Source: Pseudomonas sp. PA15(2017) (GTDB lineage: Bacteria > Pseudomonadota > Gammaproteobacteria > Pseudomonadales > Pseudomonadaceae). Taken from it: a DNA stretch of 42,138 bases. Under the pieces are notes generated by a model. That model was not told the DNA's origin and ran no database searches. It saw only the letters and a program-made list of their open reading frames with translations. The position numbers and the translations under genes were made by a program. Shown here in pieces: positions 30,467 through 39,204 of this stretch. The stretch is from the NCBI RefSeq assembly GCF_001945395.1, contig NZ_MSXV01000045.1, positions 1 to 42,138 of the forward strand, in the 5' to 3' direction. How positions within the stretch are numbered: position 1 is the first letter of the stretch; each line of letters begins with the position of its first letter.

Positions 30467-31483
30467 ATGCCGTCTCTCGACCAGGCAGTGCGCGCCGCAC
30501 TCGCCAATCGCCACGCCCTGATCGCCGAGTTGCACGCGCAGAACACCGACTGCTATCGCCTGTTCCATGGCAGCCAGGAAGGCGCCGGCGGCCTGACCGT
30601 CGACCGCTACGGCCCGCAACTGATGGTGCAGAGCTTTCACCAGACGCTCGACCGCGCCGAGTTGCTGGCCCTGCAAGCGCTCGTCGACGAATTCCTCGGG
30701 CTGCAGACGGCGCTGGTCTACAACGACCGCTCCAAGGGCAACTCGCGCATCGACCGCAGTGACCCGGTCTACGTCGCCGAAGACGCGGCGCTGGTCGACC
30801 TGGTCGGCCAGGAATGGGGCCTCAACTACCGGGTGCGTGGCCGCCACGCCGGGCAGGACCCACTGTTGTTTCTCGACCTGCGCAACGCCCGCGGCTGGGT
30901 GCAGCGTCACAGCGCGGGCAAAAGCGTGCTCAACCTGTTCGCCTACACCTGTGGCGTGGGCCTGAATGCCGCCGCAGGCGGTGCGCGCGACGTGGTGAAC
31001 CTCGACTTCGCCGAAGGCAACCTGGCGGTCGGCCGCGAAAATGGCGCGCTCAACCCGGCTCTGCCAGCCATGCAGTTCGTGCAATCGGATTACTTCCCGG
31101 CGATTCGGCAATGGGCTGGGCTGCCCATTGCTGCGCGCCGTGGCCAGAAACTACCGAGCTACCCGCGCCTGGAACAGCGCCAGTTCGACCTGGTGTTTCT
31201 CGACCCGCCCGCCTGGGCCAAGAGCGCCTTCGGCACCGTCGACCTGCTGCGCGATTACCAGAGCCTGCTCAAGCCGGCGATTCTCGCCACCGCCGAGGAC
31301 GGCGCCCTGGTGTGCTGCAACAACCTGGCGAAAATGCCCATGGACGAGTGGCGTGAACAGGTGCTGCGCTGCGCCAGCAAGCTCGGCCGCCTGGTACGCG
31401 AGCACGAACAGCTGCCGCCGGCAGCGGACTTTCCCTCCAACGATGGCAATCCTCCGCTCAAGACCCTGGTTCTGCATTTCTGA
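30467..31483 (+). CDS. Class I SAM-dependent methyltransferase, RlmI/RlmK-like
   Basis: A 338-residue protein resembling the 23S rRNA 5-methylcytosine/guanine methyltransferases of the RlmI-RlmK group, though without an obvious N-terminal PUA domain. The N-terminal part has QNTDCYRLFHGSQEGAGGLT and VDRYG, then the Rossmann SAM site SVLNLFAYTCGVGLNAAAGG, an acidic strand (NLDFAEGN) and the catalytic-type motif DLVFLDPPAWAKSAFGTVD, followed by ALVCCNNLAKMP. Target RNA and position are not determined. It stands between the DUF2236 and DUF748 genes on the same strand with gaps of about 80-120 bases. Confidence 0.88.
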   Translation: MPSLDQAVRAALANRHALIAELHAQNTDCYRLFHGSQEGAGGLTVDRYGPQLMVQSFHQTLDRAELLALQALVDEFLGLQTALVYNDRSKGNSRIDRSDPVYVAEDAALVDLVGQEWGLNYRVRGRHAGQDPLLFLDLRNARGWVQRHSAGKSVLNLFAYTCGVGLNAAAGGARDVVNLDFAEGNLAVGRENGALNPALPAMQFVQSDYFPAIRQWAGLPIAARRGQKLPSYPRLEQRQFDLVFLDPPAWAKSAFGTVDLLRDYQSLLKPAILATAEDGALVCCNNLAKMPMDEWREQVLRCASKLGRLVREHEQLPPAADFPSNDGNPPLKTLVLHF

Positions 31484-31520
31484 CCGGGCCGCCCACCCTT
31501 CCCGCGGAACCTAGGCTCCA

Positions 31521-31529
31521 TGCCATAAT
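31521..31529 (+). promoter_or_regulatory. Candidate extended -10 promoter before the DUF748 gene
   Basis: TGC-CATAAT at 31521-31529 is an extended -10 element, 5 of 6 for the box, with no convincing -35 partner. It lies 36 bases upstream of the ATG at 31565. Confidence 0.35.
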
Positions 31530-31564
31530 CCAAGGCACTCCCGCCAGGAAGATGAAGCGAAACC

Positions 31565-34504
31565 ATGCCCAAAGGATTGCTCCGCGCCGCCACCGCCCTG
31601 TTGATCGCCGTGGGGCTGTATAGCCTGATCGGCTTCCTGATCCTGCCGGGTGTTGCCCTGCGCATCGCCAATCAGCAACTGGAGAACTACGCCACTCAGC
31701 CGGCGCGGCTGGATCGCCTGCAGTTCAACCCCTTCACCCTGGAGCTGAAATCGTGGGGCCTGCACCTGGGTGAGCCCGGCAAGAGACAGCTGGCCTTCGA
31801 ACACCTGGCGGTCGACCTGCAGTTGGACAGTCTGTGGAGCGGCGCCCTGCACCTGGCGAACGTCAGCCTGGTCAAGCCGCACACCGAGGTGCGCTTCAGC
31901 AAGGACGGTGCCCTCAACCTGGCGCAGCTGTTCAAGCTGCCACCCAGCGAGCCCAAGCCCGATGAGCCGAGCGAGCCGTTCCCGCTGCGCATCGACCGCA
32001 TCGAACTCGTTGGCGGCAACCTGCGCTTTCAGGACCTGCGCCCGCAGGAGCCGATCGACATCCACTACGACGACCTGAACCTCGAGCTGCATAACCTCAG
32101 CACCCTGCCCGACGACAACGCCGACATGACCTTGGTGGCCACCGGCCCGGCCGGCGGGCGTATCGACTGGCGCGGCGAGCTGAGCATCAGCCCGTTCAGC
32201 TCCAGCGGCACCCTGAAGATCACCGATGAGCCGATGCGGGCGTTCTGGCCCTACGTGCGCAACGCCGTACCGCTGGTGCTCGAACAGGGCGTGGTGAACC
32301 TCAGCACCGATTATCGACTGGATCTGCGCAAGGGCACCGAGCTGACCCTCAGCAACACACATATCAAAGCCGCACCGTTCGCCATGAAAACGCCGGACGG
32401 CAAGCCGCTGGTCAAGCTGCAATCGCTGGAGGTCAGCGAAACCTCGCTGGATCTGGCCAAGCAGCAGGTGGTGATCGGCAAGGTGCGTGGGCAGAGGCTG
32501 GAAGCCTGGGCGAGCCGTGAAAAGGATGGCGAGCTGGACTGGCAGAAGCTGTTCGCCGGCGAGCCACAGCAAGCACAGGCGCCAACGGACGATGGCAAAC
32601 AACCGAACGCTGGCCAGAGCGGCAGTCAAGCCAAGTCCCCGGCCAAGGAGCCGGCCAAGCCCTGGCAGGTGCAGGTCAAGGACGTGCAACTGCGCGACTA
32701 TCACGCCCACCTGGTGGACCGCGTACCAGACGACGAAGTGGCCGTCGAGCTTGGCCCGCTCGATCTGGACATGCAGAACTTCGACAGCCTGGGCACCTCG
32801 CCCTTCACGCTCAAACTGGATACCGGCGTCGGCAAACAGGGCAAGCTGCAGGCCGAGGGCCAAGTGCAACTGAGCCCGACCATCGCCAGCCTGAAAGTCG
32901 CCACCCGCACCATCGACCTGCGCACGGCCCAGGCCTATATCAGCCCCTTCGTGCACCTGGAGCTGCGCAGCGGCCTGCTGAGCAGTGACCTCGACGTCGC
33001 CCTCACCGGCACAGAACCCTTGGCGCTGCGCGTGCAGGGCAAGGCGCAAGTGACCCAGCTGCATACTCTCGACACCCTCAAGGAACGCGACCTGCTGCGC
33101 TGGAAGCAGCTGGACCTGGGCGGCATCGACTACCGCCACGGCGAGCGCCTGGACATCGAGCGGGTGGACCTGGAACAGCCCTACGCACGCTTCATCATCA
33201 ACGAAGACCTGACCACCAACGTCAACGAACTGATCATCAAGCAACCAGCCGGCAACGCCTCGCAGGCGAAGGCGTCTGCCGATACCGCTACGGACAAGCC
33301 ACTGGCGATCCGCATTGGCGAGGTCAGCTTGAAAGACGGCTCGGCCAACTTCGCCGACTTCAGCCTCCGGCCCAACTTCGCCACCGCCGTGCAGCAGCTC
33401 AACGGCCGCATCGGCACCCTCGACAGCACCGCCAACAAGGCCGCACCGGTGAACATCACCGGCAAGGTGGATCGCTACGCGCCGGTCAGCATCAAGGGCA
33501 GCCTGACGCCTTTCGACCCGCTGCAGAGCCTGGACATCGCCACCCAGTTCCGCCAGGTCGAGCTGACCACCCTGACGCCCTACTCGGGCAAATTCGCCGG
33601 CTACCGCATCCGCAAGGGCCGCCTGAACCTGGACCTGCACTACCGCATCAACGACGGCAAACTCAACGCCGAGAACAAGGTGCTGGTCGAGCAACTGCAG
33701 CTGGGCGAGAAGGTCGACAGCCCGGACGCCGTCGACCTGCCGATCCGTCTGGCCGTGGCCCTGCTCAAGGACACCCAGGGGCGCATTTCCCTGGAACTGC
33801 CGCTGCAGGGCAACCTCAACGACCCGCAGTTCAGCGTCATGCCGATCGTCTGGCAGACCCTGCGCAACCTGGTGCTGCGCACCGCCCAGGCGCCGTTCAA
33901 GTTCATCGGTGGGCTGGTCAGTGGCGGCAGCGACATGGACCTCAGTACCGTGCTGTTCGCCCCCGGCAGCGCCGAGCTGGATGGCCAGGCGCGCCAGGCG
34001 CTGGACACCCTGGCCAGTGCCCTGCGGGAGCGCCCGGCCCTGCGCCTGGAAATCGAAGGTGCCGCCGCCCAGAGCAGCGATGGCCCGCTGCTCGCCGAAC
34101 GGCGGCTGGAGCGCGAGTATCAGAACTACTTGTACCGCATCATGCAGCGCCGCGGTGACCAGGTGCCGGCGGGCGCCGAGGCGCTGGTGGTGCCGGATGA
34201 CGAAAAAGCCCCGCTGCTCGAAGGCATCTATCGCGCGCGTCTCAAGCAGCAGCCTCCAGCCGAATGGGCCACACTGGACGATGATGAGCGTACCGCCAAG
34301 CTGCACACGGCGGTGCTCGCTTCCTGGAGCGACAGCCGCGGCCTGCAGCGCGTACTGGCGCAGGAACGCGCGGCGGCGATCAAGGATTATCTGGTGGACC
34401 ACGACAAACTGGCGGACGAGCGCATCTACCTGCTCGACGTCAACCTCGGCCAGGCCGAACCCGATGGCCGCGTGGCCACTCCCCTACACTTGGGCAGCGA
34501 GTGA
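31565..34504 (+). CDS. DUF748 (AsmA-like) envelope protein
   Basis: A 979-residue protein with one N-terminal membrane helix (LLRAATALLIAVGLYSLIGF) and a long periplasmic region of AsmA/DUF748 repeats, recognisable by phrases such as RLDRLQFNPFTLELKSWGLH, LAFEHLAVDLQLDSLW and FADFSLRPNFATAVQQLNGR. These proteins form beta-groove bridges that may carry lipids or help outer-membrane assembly. A Lys/Pro/Gln/Ala-rich low-complexity linker lies near residues 335-360 (GEPQQAQAPTDDGKQPNAGQ). The last 180 residues contain an OmpA-like stretch, VLFAPGSAELDGQARQALDT then LRERPALRLEIEGAAAQ, which may bind peptidoglycan. Its stop overlaps the next ATG (TGATG), so it is coupled to the DUF2845 genes. Confidence 0.9.
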   Translation: MPKGLLRAATALLIAVGLYSLIGFLILPGVALRIANQQLENYATQPARLDRLQFNPFTLELKSWGLHLGEPGKRQLAFEHLAVDLQLDSLWSGALHLANVSLVKPHTEVRFSKDGALNLAQLFKLPPSEPKPDEPSEPFPLRIDRIELVGGNLRFQDLRPQEPIDIHYDDLNLELHNLSTLPDDNADMTLVATGPAGGRIDWRGELSISPFSSSGTLKITDEPMRAFWPYVRNAVPLVLEQGVVNLSTDYRLDLRKGTELTLSNTHIKAAPFAMKTPDGKPLVKLQSLEVSETSLDLAKQQVVIGKVRGQRLEAWASREKDGELDWQKLFAGEPQQAQAPTDDGKQPNAGQSGSQAKSPAKEPAKPWQVQVKDVQLRDYHAHLVDRVPDDEVAVELGPLDLDMQNFDSLGTSPFTLKLDTGVGKQGKLQAEGQVQLSPTIASLKVATRTIDLRTAQAYISPFVHLELRSGLLSSDLDVALTGTEPLALRVQGKAQVTQLHTLDTLKERDLLRWKQLDLGGIDYRHGERLDIERVDLEQPYARFIINEDLTTNVNELIIKQPAGNASQAKASADTATDKPLAIRIGEVSLKDGSANFADFSLRPNFATAVQQLNGRIGTLDSTANKAAPVNITGKVDRYAPVSIKGSLTPFDPLQSLDIATQFRQVELTTLTPYSGKFAGYRIRKGRLNLDLHYRINDGKLNAENKVLVEQLQLGEKVDSPDAVDLPIRLAVALLKDTQGRISLELPLQGNLNDPQFSVMPIVWQTLRNLVLRTAQAPFKFIGGLVSGGSDMDLSTVLFAPGSAELDGQARQALDTLASALRERPALRLEIEGAAAQSSDGPLLAERRLEREYQNYLYRIMQRRGDQVPAGAEALVVPDDEKAPLLEGIYRARLKQQPPAEWATLDDDERTAKLHTAVLASWSDSRGLQRVLAQERAAAIKDYLVDHDKLADERIYLLDVNLGQAEPDGRVATPLHLGSE

Positions 34505-34800
34505 TGAGTATGAAACGACTGGGCCTGTTGCTGGCACTCTGCGCCAGCCCGCTGCCAAGCCACGCCGACACGTTGCGCTGCGGCAGCAAGCTGGTGAATC
34601 TTGGTGATCGCACCTTCGAAGTGATGCAGAAATGCGGTGAGCCAGCGTTCCGCGACTCGGTCGGCTACACGGTCGGCCCCTACAACCGGCGCGAAACCAA
34701 TATCGAGGAATGGGCCTACGAGCCCAGCAACGGCATGTTCACCATCCTGACTTTCGAGGGCAATCGGCTGACGCGCATCGAGCGCAAGCGCCGGCAATGA
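34504..34800 (+). CDS. DUF2845 secreted protein, copy 1
   Basis: A 98-residue protein with a signal peptide (MKRLGLLLALCASPLPSHAD, cleavage likely after SHA). The mature part contains LRCGSKLVNLGDRTFEVMQK, CGEPAFRDSVGY, EEWAYEPSNGMF and LTFEGNRLTRIE, typical of DUF2845: a small periplasmic domain with two cysteines that can pair. The ATG at 34504 overlaps the DUF748 stop; another at 34510 is possible. It overlaps copy 2 by four bases. The family function is unknown; in P. aeruginosa I recall the same pair next to a DUF748 gene. Confidence 0.88.
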   Translation: MSMKRLGLLLALCASPLPSHADTLRCGSKLVNLGDRTFEVMQKCGEPAFRDSVGYTVGPYNRRETNIEEWAYEPSNGMFTILTFEGNRLTRIERKRRQ

Positions 34801-35105
34801 CCATGATCAAGACACTGATTTCCTGCACCCTGCTGGTGCTGCTGGCCGGCACCGCCAATGCCGCGACCTGGCGCTGCGGCAGCGCGCTCGCCAGCACTGG
34901 CGATACCACCGCCGAAGTACAGGCCAAATGCGGCGAGCCGAACAACCGCGACTTCGTTGGCTATAAAGACCAGACCGACCGCTACGGCTTCACCCATGAG
35001 GTGCAGGTCGAGGAATGGAACTACGGCCCGCGCAACGGCATGAACTACTTCCTGCGTTTCGAGGGCAATCGCCTGGAGCGGATCGACAGCAAGCGCGGCG
35101 ATTAG
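34797..35105 (+). CDS. DUF2845 secreted protein, copy 2
   Basis: A 102-residue paralogue of the preceding gene, with signal peptide MIKTLISCTLLVLLAGTANA. Shared blocks with copy 1 are RCGS, the GD-T-EV-KCGEP segment, RD-VGY, EEW-Y-P-NGM and FEGNRL-RI. It differs by a longer central loop (KDQTDRYGFTHEVQ) and a Met-rich NGMNYFLRFEG. The ATG at 34797 overlaps the copy 1 stop (ATGA); ATG 34803 is an alternative. It is the last gene before repeat element A and convergent with the gene at 35349. Confidence 0.88.
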   Translation: MTMIKTLISCTLLVLLAGTANAATWRCGSALASTGDTTAEVQAKCGEPNNRDFVGYKDQTDRYGFTHEVQVEEWNYGPRNGMNYFLRFEGNRLERIDSKRGD

Positions 35106-35158
35106 CCTGCTGTCCTGATCATTTAGGCGATGGGGAGGCCGCCGCCGCAGAGCCCATG

Positions 35159-35348
35159 GAACCTGTTCGAAGTCTTCAAGCCAATGTTCGTCGATTTTGG
35201 CAGCCAAGTGGCGTGCAGTACCTGTGGGAGCGGGCCATGCCCGCGATTTTTCGCGCGCATGGCGCGCTCCCACAGTGAATCGGCGAACGGTTGCTGTTGC
35301 CTGCCAGCAGCCTCTCTCATGTCGCCTGAAACGATCCCGAACAGGTTC
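35159..35348. repeat. Inverted-repeat element with central REP pair, copy A
   Basis: A 190-bp element with 11-bp perfect terminal inverted repeats, GAACCTGTTCG (35159-35169) and CGAACAGGTTC (35338-35348). Its centre is a REP-type hairpin: CTGTGGGAGCG (35222-35232) with CGCTCCCACAG (35265-35275), enclosing GGCCATGCCCGCGA-type sequence. It ends on the base before the stop codon of the minus-strand gene at 35349. This is the most divergent of three related copies in the window. It lies between convergent genes. Confidence 0.85.
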
Positions 35349-35636
35349 TTAGCCGCGAGCGACCTTGACGGCCTCGATGTAGGCTTCGGCGTTGCGCTGA
35401 TCCTGAATCAGAGCGACGAAGTCATTGCCGTCGGCGTCCTTGGCGTCGAGGTCATGACCGGCCTTGACGAAGAAGCCCAGGAAACGCTCGAAGTCATGAT
35501 CGCGCAGGCCGCGGTAGGCTTTCACCAGTTTGTGCAGCGACGGCGGCGTGGCGTCGGCCGGCTCCACGGCGAGAAACAGCTTGATCTGCTCATCGCTGAT
35601 GTCGTCGCCAATCAACTGCTTCTTGTCTTTGCGCAT
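35349..35636 (-). CDS. Small conserved protein, PA4642-like, 95 aa
   Basis: A cytoplasmic helical 95-residue protein starting MRKDKKQLIGDDISDEQIKL, with ATPPSLHKLVKAYRGLRDHD, FERFLGFFVKAGHDLDAKDA and DFVALIQDQRNAEAYIEAVK. It matches my recollection of the PA4642 family, which lies near hpt-upp-uraA in P. aeruginosa. No signal, membrane segment or catalytic motif is visible. Its function is unknown. It is divergent from the SulP gene and ends against repeat copy A. Confidence 0.8.
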   Translation of the reverse strand: MRKDKKQLIGDDISDEQIKLFLAVEPADATPPSLHKLVKAYRGLRDHDFERFLGFFVKAGHDLDAKDADGNDFVALIQDQRNAEAYIEAVKVARG

Positions 35637-35818
35637 CGCTCACTCCAGCTAACCACTTCACGGGGCCGGCAGTGTAACTCCGGCGCTGCACGCGCTCAAC
35701 GAAGGGCGCAGCCGGCACCCTTAGCATTCGCCCCGTGCGAGCGGTACGCGACCTAAGTCAACACCCAGGCAACAAGGGCCGCTCTATACTGACGACATTC
35801 CTCCCAGGAAGCGCCGCC

Positions 35819-37525
35819 ATGCCCACCCTGTTCGCCGCCTGCCGCCAGAGCCTGCGTAGTGGCTACTCCTGGGCCAGCCTGCGCGGCGACCTGGGCGCCG
35901 GCCTCACGGTGGGCATCATCGCCATTCCGCTGGCCATGGCCCTGGCAATAGCCGTTGGCGTGGCGCCGCAACACGGCCTCTATACGGTGCTCGTCGCCGC
36001 CCCGTTGATCGCCCTGTGCGGCGGCTCGCGCTTCAATATTTCCGGCCCTACGGCGGCCTTCGTGGTGATTCTGCTGCCGATCACCCAGCAGTTCGGCATC
36101 GGCGGGCTGTTGCTGTGCACGGTGATGGCCGGGGTGATCCTGATCGCCCTGGGCCTGCTCAAGGCCGGCCGGCTGATCGAGTTCGTGCCCTACCCGGTGA
36201 CCCTGGGCTTCACGGCCGGCATCGGCATCGTCATCGCCACCCTGCAGCTCAAGGATCTGCTCGGCCTGCAACTGGCCGGGCAGCCGAGCCACTACGTGCA
36301 ACAGATGCAGATGCTCTGGCAGGCCCTGCCCGGCATCCAGCCCGGCGATACCCTGGTGGCGCTGGCCTGCCTCGGCGTGTTGCTGGTTTGGCCGCGGCTG
36401 GTGCCGCGGGTGCCCGGGCATCTGGTGGCGCTGACGGTCGGCGCGCTGCTGGGCCTGGCACTGGAACGCGGTGGCTTGCCGGTGGCGACGCTGGGCGAGC
36501 GTTTCAGCTACAGCGTCGATGGCATCAGTTATCCGGGCATTCCGCCATTTCTGCCAAGCTTCGCCTGGCCCTGGCAATTGCCGGGCGCCGACGGCCAGCC
36601 GCTGATGCTGTCGTTCGAATTGATCCGCCAGTTGCTGGCGCCGGCCTTTGCCATCGCCATGCTCGGCGCTATCGAGTCACTGCTTTGCGCGGTAGTGGCC
36701 GATGGCATGACAGGCAGCAAGCACGACCCCAATGCCGAATTGCTCGGCCAGGGAATCGGTAACCTGATGGCACCGCTGTTCGGCGGCATCACCGCCACCG
36801 CAGCCATCGCCCGCAGCGCCACCAACGTGAGGGCCGGCGCCCGCTCGCCGCTGGCCGCGATCATTCATGCCGGCGTGGTGCTGGCGGCGATCCTGTTTCT
36901 CGCCCCGCTGTTCAGCTACCTGCCGATGGCCGCGCTGGCCGCCCTGCTGCTGATGGTGGCGTGGAACATGAGCGAAGCCCATCACGTGGCCCACACCCTG
37001 CGCATCGCGCCACGCAGTGACGTGCTGGTGCTGCTCACCTGCCTGCTGCTGACGGTGCTGTTCGACATGGTGCTGGCGGTGGGCGTCGGCCTGCTGCTGG
37101 CCGCCGGGCTGTTCATCAAGCGCATGAGCGAGCTGACCGATGCCAGGCGCCTGCCGCGCAACGGCCATCAGGCCCTGAGCGACCTGCCCGAACACGTGCT
37201 GGCCCTGGCCATCCGCGGGCCGCTGTTCTTTGGCGCAGCGCAGCGCACCCTGGAGGCGCTGCGCCGGCTCGACCCGCGTATCCGCGTGGTGATTCTGGAT
37301 GTCAGCGCGGTGCCAATGCTCGACATGACCGCCCTCGCCGCCCTGCACAGCACCGTGCTCGAGTACCGCAAGCAGGGCATCGCCCTGATCGTCAGCGGCG
37401 CGTCACCGTCGTTACGCCTGAAGCTTCGTCGGGCCGGCCTGCAACAGGCCCACGGGCGCCTCAGCTACGCCCGCGATCTGCCACAGGCGAGGGCGATCTG
37501 CGAACGCTGGCCAAGCGACACCTGA
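35819..37525 (+). CDS. SulP-family anion transporter with STAS domain (DauA-like)
   Basis: A 568-residue inner-membrane transporter. The N-terminal part (about 1-420) has 10-14 membrane helices and the SulP signature: LGAGLTVGIIAIPLAMALAI, VAPQHGLYTVLVAAPLIALC and GGSRFNISGPTAAFVVILLP, with ANMMAPLFGG-type repeat sequence (IGNLMAPLFGGITATAAIAR). The C-terminal STAS domain (about 440-560) includes RVVILDVSAVPMLDMTALAA. Substrates could be sulfate, bicarbonate or C4-dicarboxylates (DauA); sequence cannot decide. AGGAAG lies ten bases before the ATG at 35819 and a -10-like TATACT at 35785-35790. The longer frame from 35735 is rejected. Confidence 0.9.
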   Translation: MPTLFAACRQSLRSGYSWASLRGDLGAGLTVGIIAIPLAMALAIAVGVAPQHGLYTVLVAAPLIALCGGSRFNISGPTAAFVVILLPITQQFGIGGLLLCTVMAGVILIALGLLKAGRLIEFVPYPVTLGFTAGIGIVIATLQLKDLLGLQLAGQPSHYVQQMQMLWQALPGIQPGDTLVALACLGVLLVWPRLVPRVPGHLVALTVGALLGLALERGGLPVATLGERFSYSVDGISYPGIPPFLPSFAWPWQLPGADGQPLMLSFELIRQLLAPAFAIAMLGAIESLLCAVVADGMTGSKHDPNAELLGQGIGNLMAPLFGGITATAAIARSATNVRAGARSPLAAIIHAGVVLAAILFLAPLFSYLPMAALAALLLMVAWNMSEAHHVAHTLRIAPRSDVLVLLTCLLLTVLFDMVLAVGVGLLLAAGLFIKRMSELTDARRLPRNGHQALSDLPEHVLALAIRGPLFFGAAQRTLEALRRLDPRIRVVILDVSAVPMLDMTALAALHSTVLEYRKQGIALIVSGASPSLRLKLRRAGLQQAHGRLSYARDLPQARAICERWPSDT

Positions 37526-37557
37526 ACCGCGCGCCAGACAGCCGAGGGGCTTGGAAG

Positions 37558-37751
37558 CCATTCACGATCTTTCGGCTCGATTTCAGCGCTTTGCCTGCAA
37601 AGTGGCGGTAGCGGACATCGGCGTAATACCTGTGGGAGCGCGCCATGCCCGCGATTTTTCGCGCGCATGGCGCGCTCCCACAGTGGATCAGCGAATGGCT
37701 GCTATTGCCTTGTAGCCGTCTCTTCATGTCGCCAAAAAGACCGTGAACAGG
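37558..37751. repeat. Inverted-repeat element with central REP pair, copy B
   Basis: Arms: CCATTCACGATCTTTCGGC near 37558-37576 against the complement of 37731-37751 (GTTCACGGTCTTTTTGGC). The centre is a REP hairpin, CTGTGGGAGCGCGCC...GGCGCGCTCCCACAG, near 37629-37684. Left-half words AGCGCTTTG and GCAAAGTGGCGG and right-half TGCCTTGTAGC are shared with copy C. It ends three bases before the hpt stop codon and fills the gap between the convergent SulP and hpt genes. Confidence 0.85.
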
Positions 37752-37754
37752 CTC

Positions 37755-38312
37755 TCAGAGCCCCTTGACCGCGAAAATGCCCGGCGCGTTGCGCCAGTAG
37801 CCCTTGTAGTCCATGCCATAACCGAAAATATAGCGGTCGATACATGGCAGGCCGACGTAATCGGCTTTCAGGTCCGGACGCGCCTTGCGGTCGTGATCCT
37901 TGTCGATCAGCACCGCGGTGTGCACGTTGGCGGCACCGGCGTGGTGACAGAAATCGATGATCGCGCCCAGGGTGTGCCCTTCGTCGAGGATGTCATCGAT
38001 GATCAGCACGTCGCGGTCGATGAACGACACTTCCGGCTTGGCCTTCCAGAACAGCTCGCCGCCGCTGGTCTGGTTGCGGTAGCGGCTGGCGTGCAGGTAG
38101 CTGGCTTCCAGGGGGAAGTCGAGCTGGGTCAACAGCTTGCCGGAGAAGATCAGCCCGCCGTTCATCACGCAGAACACCACCGGGTTGCGTTCGGCCAGAT
38201 CGGCATTGATGGCGGCCGCGACGCGGGTGATGGCGGCTTCCACGTCGGCTTCGCTGTACAGGCAGTCGGCTTCGGCCATGACTTGGCGGATGTGGGCGAG
38301 ATCGGCAGACAT
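37755..38312 (-). CDS. hpt: Hypoxanthine-guanine phosphoribosyltransferase
   Basis: Purine salvage enzyme converting hypoxanthine/guanine plus PRPP to IMP/GMP. The 185-residue product carries the PRPP-binding motif VLIIDDILDEGHTLGAIIDF, preceded by VFCVMNGGLIFSGKLLTQL (PPi loop), and the C-terminal base-binding KADYVGLPCIDRYIFGYGMD. The ATG at 38312 has GAGGA eight bases upstream and starts MSADLAHIRQVMAEAD; an upstream in-frame start at 38339 is rejected. It is divergent from upp across 250 bases, which suggests a nucleobase-salvage cluster. Its 3' end abuts repeat copy B. Confidence 0.93.
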   Translation of the reverse strand: MSADLAHIRQVMAEADCLYSEADVEAAITRVAAAINADLAERNPVVFCVMNGGLIFSGKLLTQLDFPLEASYLHASRYRNQTSGGELFWKAKPEVSFIDRDVLIIDDILDEGHTLGAIIDFCHHAGAANVHTAVLIDKDHDRKARPDLKADYVGLPCIDRYIFGYGMDYKGYWRNAPGIFAVKGL

Positions 38313-38562
38313 ATCGTGTCCTCGTAGGCGGGCCGGCATGGCGCCGCGTGGGTGGCCCCGGCGCAGGAACTGATCACAGGGTCAGAAAAAAGCCGGCAAC
38401 GTTACGCATCCGCCCGACAAGGCGCAAGCGCCGTCGTCGACGCGCGACAGGTGGCATAAGCGTTGCTCGGCGATTGTAAAAAGTTCCACATCCGCAGCGC
38501 CAAATTGCAACGCAATGCTTTAATCTAGCGTGTTTTTGTCCATTTTTGCCGGAGACCCTGCA

Positions 38563-39201
38563 ATGCCCGTTCTCGAGATCCGCCACCCGCTGATTCGCCA
38601 CAAGATCGGCCTCATGCGCCGCGCGGATATCAGTACCAAGAACTTCCGTGAGCTGGCCCAGGAAGTGGGCGCCCTGCTCACTTATGAGGCGACCAAGGAT
38701 CTGCGCCTGGAAACCTATGAAATCGAAGGCTGGGCGGGTCCGGTGCAGGTCGAGAAGATCTCCGGCAAGAAGATCACCGTGGTGCCGATCCTGCGCGCCG
38801 GCATCGGCATGCTCGACGGCGTGCTCAGCCTGATCCCCGGCGCCAAGGTCAGCGCCGTCGGCGTGGCCCGCAACGAGGAAACCCTGCAGGCGCATACCTA
38901 CCTGGAAAAACTGGTACCGGAAATCAACGAGCGCCTGGCGATGATCATCGACCCGATGCTCGCCACCGGTAGCTCCATGGTCGCCACCATCGACCTGCTG
39001 AAGAAAGCCGGCTGCAAGGAAATCCGCGCCATGGTGCTGGTCGCCGCCCCCGAAGGCATCAAGACGGTGAACGAGGCGCACCCCGACGTGCAGATCTACA
39101 CCGCGTCCATCGATCAGTGCCTCAACGAGCACGGTTACATCATCCCGGGGCTGGGTGATGCTGGCGACAAGATCTTCGGCACCAAGCAGAAGGACGCCTG
39201 A
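38563..39201 (+). CDS. upp: Uracil phosphoribosyltransferase
   Basis: Salvages uracil with PRPP to UMP. The 212-residue product starts [20 protein letters not shown] and contains the family sequences [40 protein letters not shown], the PRPP motif [20 protein letters not shown] and the C-terminal uracil-binding [20 protein letters not shown] precedes the ATG; the extension to 38530 is unsupported. The uracil permease gene follows after three bases, making a functional operon for uracil uptake and salvage. Confidence 0.96.
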   Translation: MPVLEIRHPLIRHKIGLMRRADISTKNFRELAQEVGALLTYEATKDLRLETYEIEGWAGPVQVEKISGKKITVVPILRAGIGMLDGVLSLIPGAKVSAVGVARNEETLQAHTYLEKLVPEINERLAMIIDPMLATGSSMVATIDLLKKAGCKEIRAMVLVAAPEGIKTVNEAHPDVQIYTASIDQCLNEHGYIIPGLGDAGDKIFGTKQKDA

Positions 39202-39204
39202 TCG

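Noticed and set aside
31511..34402. Very long minus-strand open frame opposite the DUF748 gene (about 960 codons)
   Set aside because: It is an antisense shadow created by high GC3 in the real gene: its sequence is Gln/Val/Ala/Leu-rich without domain signals. Similar shadows over 13630-16509, 25491-27155 and 27349-29361 are rejected for the same reason.
38313..38562. Promoter assignment between hpt and upp (TTGCAA, TAATCT near 38505-38526)
   Set aside because: The two boxes are only about 10 bases apart and no alternative -35 at proper spacing is convincing; the 250-bp divergent gap holds no gene.
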